Shown in pieces: positions 49,021 to 62,894 of a stretch of 64,000 nt of DNA. The stretch is from positions 9,176,001 through 9,240,000 of the forward strand of contig NC_134830.1 in NCBI RefSeq assembly GCF_004210375.1. Direction: 5' to 3'. The DNA comes from Tachypleus tridentatus (taxonomy: Eukaryota; Arthropoda; Merostomata; Xiphosura; Limulidae). Both the position numbers and the translations under genes were made by a program. A model generated the notes under the pieces. The model saw only the letters and a list, made by a program, of their open reading frames with translations, was not told the DNA's origin and did no database searches. Within the stretch, counting starts at the first letter, position 1. The number at the start of each line of letters is the position of its first letter.

Positions 49021-49600
49021 TAATACACAAGAAAGAAATAAGAGAAAACGTTTTTAAAGTCATCACCAGTTCGTCGTTTATGTCTTTCAGCCGCGGCATA
49101 ACGGCTCAGAGTTTGTCAAGTACAAACATTTTAATTCATAACTCCGTCATTTCTCGACTGATTTAATATTTAATTACAATTTTCGACTCGGGTTGTCAAA
49201 CCCTTTCGATTGAATTTTTTTTTTTTTTTTTAAATCACGTTCGAGGTTTCATGTATCGATTTACTCCAATCCTTATAAAAGAATTTCAATTTGAGGGGAA
49301 GCTGCAAGAGATTCTGATGAGTAATAAAATCGAATCGGGTATCATCGAACACGTCACTGGGTATTGTTGGCACACAAAAATTTTAAAAATGGAAAAAAGG
49401 CCCAGATTGACTTATCCTAAAATAATTAAGTGTCACGGCTATTGAAGATTCCCTCAATGTTTAAAAGACTCAAGTTGTATGGAGATCACGTGTAAAATAA
49501 CAATGAACTTGTTAAAGCCATAAATGGTATTCTAGGAGGAACGATTTGATTAGTAACAGTAGTTACAGCCGTCATTATCTTATTTTAATTGTTTCTTGCA

Positions 49601-49712
49601 TTTAGTGCAAGGATACATAATGAGCTATCTGCCTTTTGTGCCCCTTAGAGAATCAAACCCTGCATTTAGCAATAAAAGTATAAAAACTCATCCATTAGAG
49701 CCCTTCATTAAT
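49601..49712 (-). mobile_element. SINE group C, decayed
   Basis: atttagtgcaaggatacata, atgagctatctgcc and reverse B-box gagaatcaaaccctg. Confidence 0.55.
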
Positions 49713-49729
49713 TGTTCCATATTATACAC

Positions 49730-52700
49730 GCACCTGTGTTTCTAACGCCCCTATCGATTTAACAATCCCAACCAATTTTGCATATTTTGTCTGTTGTATA
49801 GTTTTAGTCTATAATATGATATTACACATAGCAATGATGAGATAAAGCCCTTACAAGTAAATACGTAAGCTAGGGTACTAAATGTAAACGTTCAGTCTTA
49901 TTAGAATAAAAGGATATTTCTTTTCGACGAACAATGAGTCAACGGATCAGAACCACACACAACTCTATAGATAAATTTATTTTTACTACACAACTGTACA
50001 TCAGTGACTTAGGTATATAAAAATGCTGTACAATTTATAGAATCATTTTTCAAAACTCCTAAAATTACAAGACAATTTATTAACATAATATTAAAGTTCA
50101 ACATATAGTAACATTATCTTCTGAGCAATGGTATGGAAGTATAAGATAGTTTCCAAAACTTTGTACTATACTTTATATTGTCCAACAGTATTTCTGTGAC
50201 CAATTAATTCATATTTATGACTTTACAGGTTTCCCTTATCAAGGCACAATATATAATAATACATTTAACAGAACCTGCTCGTATTACCAACACACCCCAG
50301 TTTAGTAATGTTGTTGTGGGCCAAGTTGAAACGACAATAATGCTAACCAAAGTTAACTTTAAATACGTTTAAATTTGAATGCATTTAAATCACTTATAAA
50401 ATTAAATAATTAATATGAAACACCAAGCTCAAACAGTTATCTAAAGGTAGTTAAAATCTGTGTTTTAAATAAATAAAAGGTTCTTAATGAATCAATATTT
50501 CACTAGAAAGGACAATTTAAAAGTTAATATTATTATTTTTACATAAGCAGAAATTTTCCCCAACCCAATCTGTTATTTCTTGAACTATAGAACATATGTA
50601 AATATAAATAGTTTGATATTCATAAGGTTGAATACTTGAAGTTTTCATCCTTTGAAATACAATTCTGCACGAGGCCTTGAGTCAACTAAAAGGAACTTCA
50701 CTTCATATATCACTCATAGAAAAAAGTACGTTATAAAATGTATATTTTAGTTGATACAACTTTTAGATTCTGACTAGGTCTGAAATTAAACAAATCTTAG
50801 TATAAACGTTCCACTAACAAATTTATAAAAATGAAATTTTCCCTTGCAATTAATTTTGTTTTTAGCACAAAGCTACACTATAGTTGTTCTAGGTGCATCT
50901 ACCATAAGGTATGAATTATGACAAGCCCTCCAAGTACCTACTGAGACAAGAAGATTTCAATATTCCCAGGTTTAAAATATTACTATTATCAAATCTTAAC
51001 AATAGAAAATATTGTTTAAATAAGCCAAATATACAACACTAAATACAGTAATTCTGTTTAATTTTCAGTTTATTTTCTGTTCCTTATAGCTTTTAAGGCA
51101 CATTTTTGGGCAGCTTAGAATAAAATATCCTTGTATCCAGTAGATATGTATAAAATATTGGTTTCAGATTGTATAATTTTTAAATTGGTAACACTACAAT
51201 ACACAAGTCCAAGCATTAGGGAAGAATTTATCTATATATAATATGTATATCTAGAAAGATGACACTTCATGATAAACCAGATCTGCTTTCATGGATTGAA
51301 ATAACATCCGAGAAATCTGTCAACAATTATGGAAGCAGATAACATTAAAAATGACAAATATTTACTGTGTACTTGCTACACTTGAAATCCACGAAATCAA
51401 AATAACAACTGTACAACCATTTTGATCTCCAAAGTTTTGTTTGCCAACAATATTTTGAAATTCTTGACATCAAACGAAAATTTTACCGAGATTAACAAGG
51501 ATGTTAAAATTTATTAATATTTCACAGGTAAATAAACATTTCCATGTTTTGTATGTTTAAAAACTGTTTTATCTTAAGATTTTTAGTAACAAAAAATGAA
51601 TTCATATGCTTAGTGAAGAAGTTCATTTCTTAAGTTGAAACTATGTAGCACTTTATTTCATGAAAAGATTGAAATATGTTTGCAGACAAGGTCACAAATT
51701 CCCATATTATCATCTTACTAGCAATTCAAGAGAAATTCACATCCAAGTGATACACAGTGTCACACAAACTATGCTCAAAATATCCAAAACTGAGTAAAAA
51801 ATACAAAAATTGAAGAGATTACAAACAATAATATTACCACTTCAGAATATGTTAGGGCCATTTACTAAAGACTAATACTAGATATAAATATAATTTTGAC
51901 AAAGGTGTTTTAGTTGGTAAAGCCTCAGTACTTTTTAATAACCTGTACAACAAATAGACAAAGATATGAACTGCCAAATGTTCAACATTTCTAATTATCA
52001 CCAATATGAAATATACTATCATAAGATAGGGAAATGCTTACACAATTTCATGGTCAATATTTATAAAGACATTTTCAAAATATATTGACATGTTTATTTG
52101 GAAGATCCAAACCTGAGTGCAACTACATCCAAGAAAAGGCTTCTATCAACGTTCACATGAAATATCTTGCAACACTAACATGCTCAAAACAAAACAAGTA
52201 ATTTAACATGTTTTGAGGTCATAGTTAAAACTGAATAAAAATTCAGTTATCATATGCTTCACTATTTTATAATTACGTACAGTGCATAAACTTAGTACAA
52301 GTATCTTTACGAAATGGATAATAATAGATACAGAATAAAATTACACAGTATAAATATACACATACCAGTAAAGACCTAAGATATGCAGCATACTTGTAAT
52401 AGTTTTATACTGATCAAAAATGATCAGTCAACAAGGGTGTCATGATGACAAAATTCAAACAGTTTAGTCAACTAACAAATACACTGACCTAATATGGACT
52501 GAATCTCTTCTACATAATTTCTATAAAAACTTTCCATGCATAGATTTTAAGAGCTTTAAATTTTTAAATGTTTTCTACATTTTTATTAATAGAAAACTTT
52601 AGTAACTGAATCATGCAGGAATTACTACTATGAAAAACATGTATTAAAAATTAAAACAAGATGGTTACAAAATAAAAGTTTAGGCTTACGTTCTCATGGT

Positions 52701-54275
52701 GGTAAGAAGGGAACAATAAGGACAGTTTTTAACAATATTTCCACTTTAACTTGCACTATGGCTACATTTGTTCAACACAAACATTTATATAAATAATATT
52801 GGACATTATTCATGGAAACAGCACAACACTGTTGCTATCTGTCTCCCCCTCTCACACGTTTCAAACAAATTAGTATTTTAATCCATGTTTATGTTCTAAC
52901 CCCTTAAATGTATATCCTATATAGACACTGTTTTATTATAAACAAACTATTGTTACATTTTTCTTTAACTATGTATTTAAAATTAGACAAAAATTAATAA
53001 ACTAGTCCAACAGGAATAAAATTATACAAAGTCTGAAGGAATCCAAGTTGCAAAGTAGATAATTCTAAACTTTCATACAATTATTTTGTTTTATTGTTAA
53101 AATAAAAATGACAAGCTTATAAGTTACATGTGATAAGAAATGCTTTCTTAATTATTGGATAATTTTCCCAAGTATAGTTATTTGAAATTGTATGTGGGAA
53201 ATGTGTCTGAACAGTCAAATGTTGATAAATCACAGTAGCTATTTAAGAAATATTGTATACGTATTCTGAGGTGAAATTAATGAAAAAATATCTTAATGTT
53301 TTACTTGTTCTATTCTTAACAGATACAAGTGGTATGTGAAAGTTTAATGACAACATTTGAAAATGAAATATAGAACATTCAAGTACCACTCTCTCCGACA
53401 ACTTAAATGTTAAACGTAATTTATTACAACAAGCTCAAAGAAACTTAAGACTGCAAAACAAGAATATTTGTTAACAGCACTAAAAAACAACAACAAACTG
53501 TTCAACTTATTTTCATTGGATATCAGTTTCACCAATTTGTACAAACACATAAGACAGATGCAAGCAAACAATACTGAAAGTTAATATTACTTATACTCTT
53601 AGGAACTTAAATATGACAGTGAAGAACTGCAAATCTGTTGTTACATAAAACCTTATATGCATATTAACCTACATAAACAATTAAAAATATTCCAGTATTA
53701 CTTCTTAAAATATTTAAAAGTTTATAAATCAATGTTAAATCACACTAATACTTTTAAAAGTTTTGTATTTCGTTTTAGAAAACAGTCTTTGGTAAAAGGA
53801 TCGTATGTTTAAAAGTGAAACTGATAACATTAAACTTTACTGAACTAGTCGCACAAGTCGGAAATCAGGCTTCACCATGCTTTAAAAAGACAAGCCTTTA
53901 CATTAACTATAACACTATAAACTATAGGTAATTTTAATGCAAATGTTTGAGAAATTATGTTCTAGAATTCAACAGTTAAGCACAAGGTGAGGTAGTTTAA
54001 CATAATGTTAGATGTCGTACCACAATAACAGTTCATATTTTGTTACATCTGTTAGTACAAGACATTCAGTTTTGTGTCTTCTGTTTTCACACAAGAAGGA
54101 AATATTTCATTATTAGCATGAAATACCAACATTCACAGACATACAATGATGTGCACATACAAGAAATCCTTTAAATATTCCAAGTCAAAACATTTTCATT
54201 TTAGAACCATTGGAAGACCCGTCATTTTCACTATGTTTCATCATCTTCAAAAACATCCATTAAATTCCTCACATA
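49730..54275 (-). other. Repeat-poor region after the carrier stop codon; possible long 3' UTR
   Basis: No gene, tandem repeat or full SINE seen, only a SINE group C scrap at 50855-50920. AATAAA on the minus strand occurs several times, for example near 52580 and 49985. Extent of any UTR is unknown. Confidence 0.4.
50855..50920 (-). mobile_element. SINE group C tail fragment
   Basis: tttttagcacaaagctacac then a degraded remainder. Confidence 0.5.
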
Positions 54276-54475
54276 TTAAGTGTTTCTGTACAAGATGTAC
54301 ACTACAGCCTCGTACGTTGCCATCATGATGGCCGTGTTAGGAATCTGTCTCATCAACTGAGTAGCTAAACCTCGGTATAGCCCATGGTAACCTTCTTCTT
54401 TGAAAACCAACAGCAAAGTCTGGAAGAAGGATCTATACTTGCTTCCTTCCTGTCTAAGTCGTGTTCTCACCACCT
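54276..54475 (-). CDS. SLC25A36: Pyrimidine-nucleotide carrier, terminal exon
   Basis: 200 bp after acceptor ttattttag. AG completes Glu of [10 protein letters not shown], then 65 codons and TAA. Ends YILYRNT. Confidence 0.92.
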
Positions 54476-57400
54476 CTAAAATAAACACATTCAGCACAAC
54501 TGTAAGCCTATTATAAAAAACACATTCAGCACAACTGTAAGCCTATTATAAATTTATTTCACTATAATTTCCTGATTACAAATAATAAACAAAATGTCTT
54601 AAAAACAAATCAGCTTCCCTTCTCTTTGATAAAATTACCATCTTAGTTATTTAAAGAAATACATTGTGCATGTTTTTCTTATAGCAAAGCTGCACTGGGC
54701 TATTGCTGAGTCCACCAAGGGGAATCAAACCCCTGATTTTAGCCTTGTAAGTCCATAAAATTACTGCAGTACCAGCAGGGGACAAATACATTGTTTAAAA
54801 CTTGTAGTGGTCTAGCTGTTCTAACCTCAACTTTGAGACAATAATACTCATTGAGACTTACATTCCACAGTATCGCTAACTGATTTAAATGATAAAGGTC
54901 ATTTTCCTTAATGATAGAACCTACATTACTAAAGCCAACTAGTAGATTAAAAAACCCAATTTATTTAAAACAAAAAAAATTACAACCTCTATAAGCCAGT
55001 TAAATTAACAAAATCTCCATACAAAAGTTTTAGATAAAGAAGTGAGAATTTCTTTGAAATTTAAATTAGAGAAACTCACTGTTCCTAACTACTATAATTT
55101 AGTCATGGTTACATTCTGATAAATTTATCTGCCTTTGGTGAACCCATATGAAAGATGACTTTACTAAGGCTCCACATTCTTTTATGAGCACAACCAAATT
55201 CACTAAAAGTTTCACAAATTAAATGACCACTGTCTTTAAACTTGCAACCCATACATCAACATTGTGCAGTACCAGAATTCAGTAACCATAGAAATGCCTT
55301 ACATTTAATAATCATTCCCACATTCAATTTTAACCTGTTGATTGCCAAGTATTTCAGCTGCTACAATACAACTCTAATGCTTTTTCATTTTGTATTTTTT
55401 TCGTGACGCCATTTTGGATCGAAAGTGAAACAATTTGTAAGTAGGTCAAATGCATGTATGGTACTGACATCTAGCGTTGAAGTTAGGTATTATTTAAAAC
55501 GAATTAACTCGTCCTCAGTTACCTCGTTTATGCCACTGAACAGGTTAAAACAGTTACTTCTGACTCGGATGTTCCACTTTCTCACACAAGTTTGAATTCA
55601 ACAATAAACCCTGTCATTCATATCAGAACTGCACATTACCTAACCACCTTTGTTGGAGACAAAAAAAACACCTAATTCTTAGAAAAATATCCTTAAAAAC
55701 ACAATGGAAACTTAATCCCTACACAAGTCTTTATCTGGTGACACAATATGAACTGGTTCAAATACTGGTACCAGTTGTTAAGTGTATGAGTTTATATTAG
55801 GTACCACATTCTTACTTCAAAGAAAACGCTTTGTAAACAGTTTTTCTCTAGTGAAATTTAGTTTTTCTAATAACATCAGTATCAAAGTGTGCCTAAATTT
55901 TGTCAGGAATCTGGTACAATTAAATATTGAAACCAAAGCAAATGCACATAAGACCATCAATATTGTTAACCATTTACATTATGATTTTGAAGTTTTACAG
56001 CAGATAAACCAATTCTGATGTATACATTATTTTGGTTTCTAATTTACGTGCATTTTTTAATCAACATATTTTATTTTACATAGTCAGTTTCAGTTCTTCA
56101 ATCGTTTTGCAGTTATTTTTATTATTATTAGTTTTATTTTTAAATCGGAACTTTTCCTAATTATTAGTAATCCTTTCCCAGAGTTCTTTAACTTCTTCCT
56201 AAAATACTGCCTGCGTGCTTTAGCCTAACAGCTGACAACGAACTAATTTTTTTTTAACGAGTCCCATAATCTACTCAGAAAACAACGCCTTCTGAAAGTT
56301 ATACACCCGGTACTAAAGCAGCCATAATTATTTAAGGTTAACTAACTGTTACAAGTAGTATGGTGCTATTTTAAGTTTGATATGTTACTGAGAAGATTAA
56401 GTACTAGAAAGTAAAACGTTAAGCAACCATGTTGTTCTCAACCAACGAACTGTTGAAAACTGATAAAGAAATCTAAGAATTGTGACTGACCATTGAAATA
56501 CTCTTACTGTACTGAGTAAAGAAAATAAAGCCCCGAGATAATTTCCTAATTGACCCGACATCTTTGATTGCAACAAAGCTTCATATATTTATATTTATTA
56601 CTATTATTAGCGTATGCGTCTCAGTTATTTTAGCTTAAAATATCACATCATTTGGTGGTTGAAAAAAACCCAACTAAGTTCCATAATTATGTGGAAAATA
56701 AAACAATGTATAAAGTAATCGTAAATTCAAAATAAAATGGAAAATTATACTTACAACATCTTTAATAAATATACTACAGATTTCACAAAATATTTTTTTG
56801 TCGAAACGAAGAACTGAAACTTTAATCTAACTGAGGCGTAATCCAGTGTTTGAATAGCTGCAGCTCAAACACAGCCTGGGTTTATATATATTTATGAGGT
56901 GAATTCAAAGGGATCCTAAAACTATATAGTAACCTAAACTAATTTAGATGAATGAAAATATCAGGCCTTTATGTTAAGATTACGTTTTAATCTTAGATTC
57001 CCGTAAAAACAATTATTTATCATCATAAACTTTCTACATTTACTGAATTAATAATTTTACTTTAACATACGTAATACATTTTGTTAAAATTAGTACTTTC
57101 TGTTAAAATATTTAAATAAATATGCTTTTGGATCACAAGTTCTTAAAACATTCAGTGTAAACAGTAATTAACATACAAATGCATGACAAATATCAAGTAG
57201 GTCATTGATTCTGTCAACAATTCGCGACAACAACGTTGTTACGGTTACAAAATACAAACAGTCATTAGAAGATCATGATGACTTGTAGCGTTTCATGTAT
57301 TTATTAATCACTTTTAATGTTAGGTCAAAACTTATCTATCATGCACATGTAAATATTTCATTGACAAGATATACATGAAAAGACTAAAAACTATTTATCT

Positions 57401-60400
57401 ATTATCAACTGTCATTTAAGGCAGGACGGATCTAAATGTTGTTGGCTAAAGGAGAGATTCCAATAGCACAATTACAGTAGTTCAGGTTTCGAAGAACACC
57501 GTTTGGCGCCAAAAATGGCTCTCTCTTACTCCTTACGAGAAGAGTTGGTTTTTAAAAACAGTTAAGTTTCCTTGCAAGGGTAATATAACATTCCAAACAT
57601 TTGCTGCGCAAAACTAAAATGGTTAGTGGAAAAAAAAAGAAAAAATACGGAAATATTACGATAAGCAGTTTTTGCGTAATCTTGTATTTCAAGCAAAAAT
57701 TTGATCTAATATTCCTTAAGAATGATTTAAATTAATACCTTTCAGTAAAATTAAAAAATGAGTGTTTCACATGGAAAAGTTTATTATTCTTACAAATAAA
57801 CCAAAGCTAATAGAAAACAAAAACTATTTTAGCTAGAATATTCAATAAGTTTTTTTTAATATACAAACTAGATAATGGAATGTTAAATGTGTTACAAAGT
57901 TTTTAAGCCACAAATGTGTCTGTATGGTATTAAACACAAAGCTACACAATGGGACATCTGTGCTCTGTCAACCACGGGTATCGAAATCCGGTTTCTAGCG
58001 AGTCCGCTAAGCCATTGGAGGGGACGACAAATTTTTCAATTCACTCTTAATATAATTATGTATACCATATTTTTTTCGAAATAGATACCTCTAACGAGAA
58101 ATTTTACTAAGTCGAAAATCATATGAAAGTGAATCCTTTAATTTTATAAATAAAGAAAGTCGTATAATTACGTTCAGTATTTCAGTTCTAAAAATATGCT
58201 CCGTTATTTTAAATAATGATGTAGACCACTTATTGCTTAATACAGAAAAACTTGTTATAACAAGACAGTTGAGAAACCACGAAAATCGTATCCAGTAACA
58301 AGAAATATATAATTGAAGTACAATAAAATCTGGTGCATTCTGTCTGGAAAATGTGGCATGTAACTCCACTGTATGTACAAAATGACGAAGGTTTCAATTT
58401 GTGTAGATATCAAACCATTCCGAATCAGGCTCTTTACAACTACTGTACTAATTTTTCATCGTTTCTAATATACAGATAATGTTATTTGATACATCGATCC
58501 ACACTTAATACACGGCTCAAACACACTATAACCCAATAACACATGCTGATGATATCGCAGATTATTATTTTTTTTAATTTCGTGTAAAACTACACGAGGG
58601 CTATCTGCGCTAGCCATCCCTAATTTAGCAGTGTAAGACTAGAGGGAAGGCAGCTAGTCATCGCCATCCACCGCCAATTCTTACCAACGAATAGTGGGAT
58701 TGATCGTATATTATAACGCCGCCACGACTGAAAGGGTGAATATGATTGGTGCGACGGGGATTCGAACCCGCGACCCTCAGATTACAAGTCGAACGCCTTA
58801 ACCCACCTGGCCGTGCGGGCCAACTGCAGACTGAACTCGACCTCGCGTGAAATAATTTTCAGAATACCAAATTTTATTTATTAGCACATACGACTGTTTA
58901 AAAAACAATGAAATAACCCCATCATTAATACTTTCGCAACAGGATTCTAGGATATATGGTGATCCTATCGCTTCTTCAAAATGTACCTGTACAACAGGCG
59001 CTAGTATACAACGAAACACTAAAAATAACGAGTGATAGTGTTGACACGACTTATTGTAGGTGCTCGTCTTAAATATGCCTTATGAAACCGGCTTCCATTG
59101 CATAAACACTGTGAAAATCCTCTTTGTAACAGATGAGACTGGAAAGTCTAAAGTACAGGTTCGTGAAAACAGGGCTTATATGAATTCGATACGTAAAGAA
59201 TGTTGCCAACCGCAATGAGTGTCGGAAAATTCCAATCACTGTGAAACAGGTGTAGAATATGCGGTGTTTAATAACAGATGGCAGTTGTTACCTGCCATGA
59301 TACAAAGTCATCCAAATGTTGGATCTGATACTATCGGCTGAAGGTTAGCGAGTATTATCCCACAAACATTTTTCCTCACGAGTTTTGAATTGAAAAGATT
59401 TCAGTTTACAACTTAGAGGCCTCCCAATGGCACAGCGTACGTATGCAGACTCAGGCCGTTAAAAACAGGGTCTCGATACCTGTGATGAGTACAGCACACA
59501 TAGCCCGTTGTGTTTAATTAAAACAAATAAACAAACTCGTAACAAGTTATAAAATTTATTCATTTGATTGACTTTTACATTACGGACATCATGCCAGGCA
59601 ATAAATAAATGAATGGTTCCCAACACCTTTCCTACACACCATACATCAGCAGATTTTCGATATTCGAGCGACACCTACTTTACAAAAAAAACAAAACAAT
59701 AGGAAAATGAAGACCTTTGATTACCATATCTACTGATAATGTTGACAGAAAACATTACAGACGTTCAGAGGTAGTTTAACAAGTTTATTCATAAACCAGG
59801 TTTCCTGGTGTTTACACAACTAACGTCTTAATTAAAAATAAAAGGATACAAGAAAGTTGAAGCGACTAACATCAACACAAAACTAACAACTGAATATAAC
59901 TAAAGGGAAGTTTAAAACGGCTATTCAAACTTTAGATTTATGCTTCTAACCATATGGCAGTTACAAACCCTAATTCTTTACGAGAAACACTTAAGGGCAT
60001 CCCAGAAGTTTGGACCAGAGGGAAAATAAACGTTATATTCTTAAACAAGCACATTTCTAATGTCAGTTGTATACTTTGGCATACTTTGCCAAGAATGTGT
60101 ATAGCTTTTAGCTGCATGAAATTTGAATAAATAAAAAACAAGTTGTGTATTTTTCCCTATGGGTTCAGAGTACTGAGACACTGTAATAAACACCATTATA
60201 AACCTAAGTCTTACTACAAGGACCAAAATATTAACGATAAATATGAATACTCTTCGTAAAGAAATCAATTTGACTATTTCACTATTCATTTGGCACATTA
60301 CGTCACTACAGATATACACATTACAGCCACTGAAACACTCACTAACACTGCTTTCTCACTCAAAAATAATTTGTCTTAAACGTACAAAGAATTCGAAAAG

Positions 60401-62894
60401 TAGAGCAATGTAATTTTGGCAGATTTCAAACAAGTGTCATATTAATAAAACTACAACAAACTTGTATTACAATCTTAATCAGTTATGTAATGTTTAATAC
60501 GAAGATTTAGTCAAGCAAAACATGAAGTTTACTATATAACTACTTACTCTACTAACTTCTCAGAAGAGACAGTGTCTCTATGTTAAACACAAAGCTACAC
60601 AATGGGCTCTTTATGCTCTGCCCACAACGGGTATCGAAACCTGCTTATTAGCATTATAAGTCTTTAGGTTTACCACAACTACACATGGGGGAGAAACAAA
60701 AGAAATTAGTGTATGATTAGTTCAGTATAATTTTACTTTTATAAAACAAAAACAACAGAACTGATGAAGTCTCTTCCATATAAATAAATCTCCAATTTCC
60801 TAAGTCAGCTAAATTTCACATGACACCAAAACTACATCGCTATTTGTAGACAACATTGTTATGTTATAAACAGCCTTTGCAAATTTTTGGCGTACAAAGA
60901 CATGATGATAGAAATACTTGATTTACAGCTTGCTTTACTAAATAATTCATTAATAGTACATTTACATTTAAATGTAGGACATCTAGTTTGATACATACAA
61001 TTCTATACCGTTTAGTTATACTATAAAAGAAAGAAATAGTTGTAACTATTAACAAATTTCATTTTGCAATAAGAAGCACCATAAATAAAAATTAAGTTTC
61101 AAACAGAATTCACATTTCATAAGTTTTAAACTAAGTATCAAAAAGACTTTCTAAAATGTTGCAATGGACCATTTGAGTTTTCATACCTAACTACATTTCT
61201 GTTTAATTGTTAAGAAAACAAAACTGAAACAATGAAAAATTGAATCTTTTACTTTTTTTGTTAATAAGAAATATTACACAAAGAAAAAAAAAAAAAAAGT
61301 TACCATGAGGGTATGCAAATGACGATGCACAACTCTTTGAAACTGCTCCAGCAAGCATGCATTCCAAGAAGTCTCCACTAGATTTGAGGTCAGGATCACG
61401 AAATTTTTTATTTGTCAAAAACGAGTATTGTTGCAGCTTTGCTTTCACAAACTCATATATTACAAAATGTATCATAGTCTCAGAGATGCCAATGTAAGAT
61501 GCACTTAATCCTTTGTAAAACCCTCGAATACCAGCAGTGTTGTAAATTTGTTGAACACAGGATCTTGTTGAAACGTTTGAAAATGTCCTATGCAAATAAA
61601 AAATATGCAATTACTATTTAATAGAATTAAGTTTTTATTACAAATAAAATATTGACTGATCTTAAGGTTATGTATAGTGTTTCATCCTTACTTATTCAAA
61701 CTACTACTATGCTCAAATAAAAACTGATAAGCATGTATTTATTAAAGTAATATTTTGTTCTATGAAAAAACCAAAACACACATTTGTCTTTTACCTTAAT
61801 TATGTTTGGGTGAATAAAAAGTATCAACTTTGGTGGAAGAGTACAATACAAGGTTGTCCATGTTGTCCAATCAAAAACACAAAATAATTGTATTCAGTAA
61901 AATTTCATAATTCATGTGAAGTCAGTTATATTAAAAAGATTAAAAGTTGAACACAGAATTCATTGTAATTTACTGTTGTACAGTACCATAAATACAATAT
62001 AACTTGTGTGTACGAAATGTGAGAGAACCTAAGTTAATATTTGTAAGATGCATATTGAAAAGTTTTTTCAGTGTAGGCTTAGTCTTATTTGAAATTAAAA
62101 TATAGACACCATACTGATAACTGCATGGTTGTGCAGTGTGCCAGTTTTTGATTTTAGAAATCTTTAATAACAAAATATTTATATGCAGCTTGGATAATGA
62201 GCTTTAGTAAATCTTTAATTATGAAAACCTCCAATTAATATGCAATTGAAAAGCAGTGTGAACCTCGTGTTATAAAAAAACTCTAATTTATCAGTTGAGA
62301 TATTCATTTGAGATTGAAGCTATAAATTACTATAATGTTGTATCTATTATTATATATAGTTGACTACACTTCTTAAAATAAACCTTCATGCTACACACTA
62401 AAAACTGAAAGCTAAGAGAAACAAAATTCCCAATTATTAATTGGGAGTGCAATTCTGTAATGTCACATTTCTATTAAGCTCTTCATGTTTATAAAACTTA
62501 ACTATTTTTAACAAGTCCATGCTACTTAGACTTTAGGTTTTATTTTTGTTTAAAAAAGTACCTAAACCTGAAGACATTCATTCATGTGTATTCCTGATAC
62601 TCTTAGATTCCACATCTTAGACACTTATCTTTCCGATTCCCTTAGCTGGATAAACATAATGGAAAATAAATTTAATGGTTGGGTAGGAAATTACATTACA
62701 TGTTTAATTTAAATTATCCTTTAAAATATTACTTTTGTCCAATTGTTGAATATTAATGAAATAAACATTTCTAAGTTAACCTTAAAACAAACACTAACCA
62801 ACTTAAATGTAATATTAAGAAGCATACCTCTGGTCTAGTTGTAACCTAGTCTTCACTACCCAGATAGGGTTAGTTAAAGAACAAGACACGAAAC
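54276..62894 (-). CDS. SLC25A36: Mitochondrial pyrimidine-nucleotide carrier (SLC25A33/A36, Rim2-like), last three exons
   Basis: Six-helix inner-membrane carrier that exchanges pyrimidine nucleotides across the mitochondrial inner membrane. Exons, 5' to 3': 62828-62894, 61304-61587, 54276-54475, all GT-AG and phase-consistent (end phases 2, then 1). Visible protein: [20 protein letters not shown], with the P-I-W-x-x-K-T-R carrier signature characteristic of this branch; [20 protein letters not shown] and [13 protein letters not shown]; then [15 protein letters not shown], the third carrier motif, split across the last intron; and [18 protein letters not shown] near the C-terminus. The match to SLC25A36 and Drosophila Rim2 is strong throughout; I cannot separate A33 from A36 on this part alone. 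Roughly the first half of the protein is missing and should lie right of the window. The last intron is 6.8 kb and holds several SINEs. No stop or frameshift was seen. Confidence 0.9.
54480..54553. repeat. Two-copy 35-bp tandem repeat
   Basis: aacacattcagcacaactgt and aagcctattata occur twice, just inside the intron acceptor. Confidence 0.88.
54672..54784 (-). mobile_element. SINE group C
   Basis: cttatagcaaagctgcactg, reverse B-box ggaatcaaacccctga, gtaagtccataaaat head. Confidence 0.7.
57911..58025 (-). mobile_element. SINE group C
   Basis: attaaacacaaagctacaca, atgggacatctgtgctctgt, reverse B-box gggtatcgaaatcc. Confidence 0.78.
58563..58821 (-). mobile_element. SINE group A, full length
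   Basis: T-rich tail, tacacgagggctatctgcgc, to ccacctggccgtgcgggcc head. Confidence 0.94.
59416..59541 (+). mobile_element. SINE group C
   Basis: gaggcctcccaatggcacag head, B-box gggtctcgatacctg, tail of AAAC repeats. Confidence 0.72.
60578..60691 (-). mobile_element. SINE group C
   Basis: gttaaacacaaagctacaca, atgggctctttatgctctgc, reverse B-box gggtatcgaaacctg. Confidence 0.78.
61304..61587 (-). CDS. SLC25A36: Pyrimidine-nucleotide carrier, penultimate exon
   Basis: 284 bp. Acceptor tttgcatag, donor gtaact. Encodes two membrane helices and the conserved [14 protein letters not shown]. Ends AYPH plus one base. Confidence 0.92.
61588..62827 (-). other. Carrier-gene intron
   Basis: AT-rich; nothing further recognised. 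Confidence 0.6.
62828..62894 (-). CDS. SLC25A36: Pyrimidine-nucleotide carrier, exon with the second carrier motif
   Basis: 67 bp after acceptor tctttacag, donor gtatgc. Encodes [20 protein letters not shown]. It needs a preceding exon ending in phase 1, which I could not place with confidence. Confidence 0.87.

Larger units (their letters stand above)
54476..61303 (-). other. Last intron of the carrier gene
   Basis: 6.8 kb, with one group A and four group C SINEs and a short tandem duplication; no coding DNA recognised. Confidence 0.75.

Noticed and set aside
49251-49445. 64-codon frame with KIESGIIEHVTGYCWHTK, faintly like a retroelement pol linker
   Set aside because: Too short and no following reverse-transcriptase motifs; could be chance.
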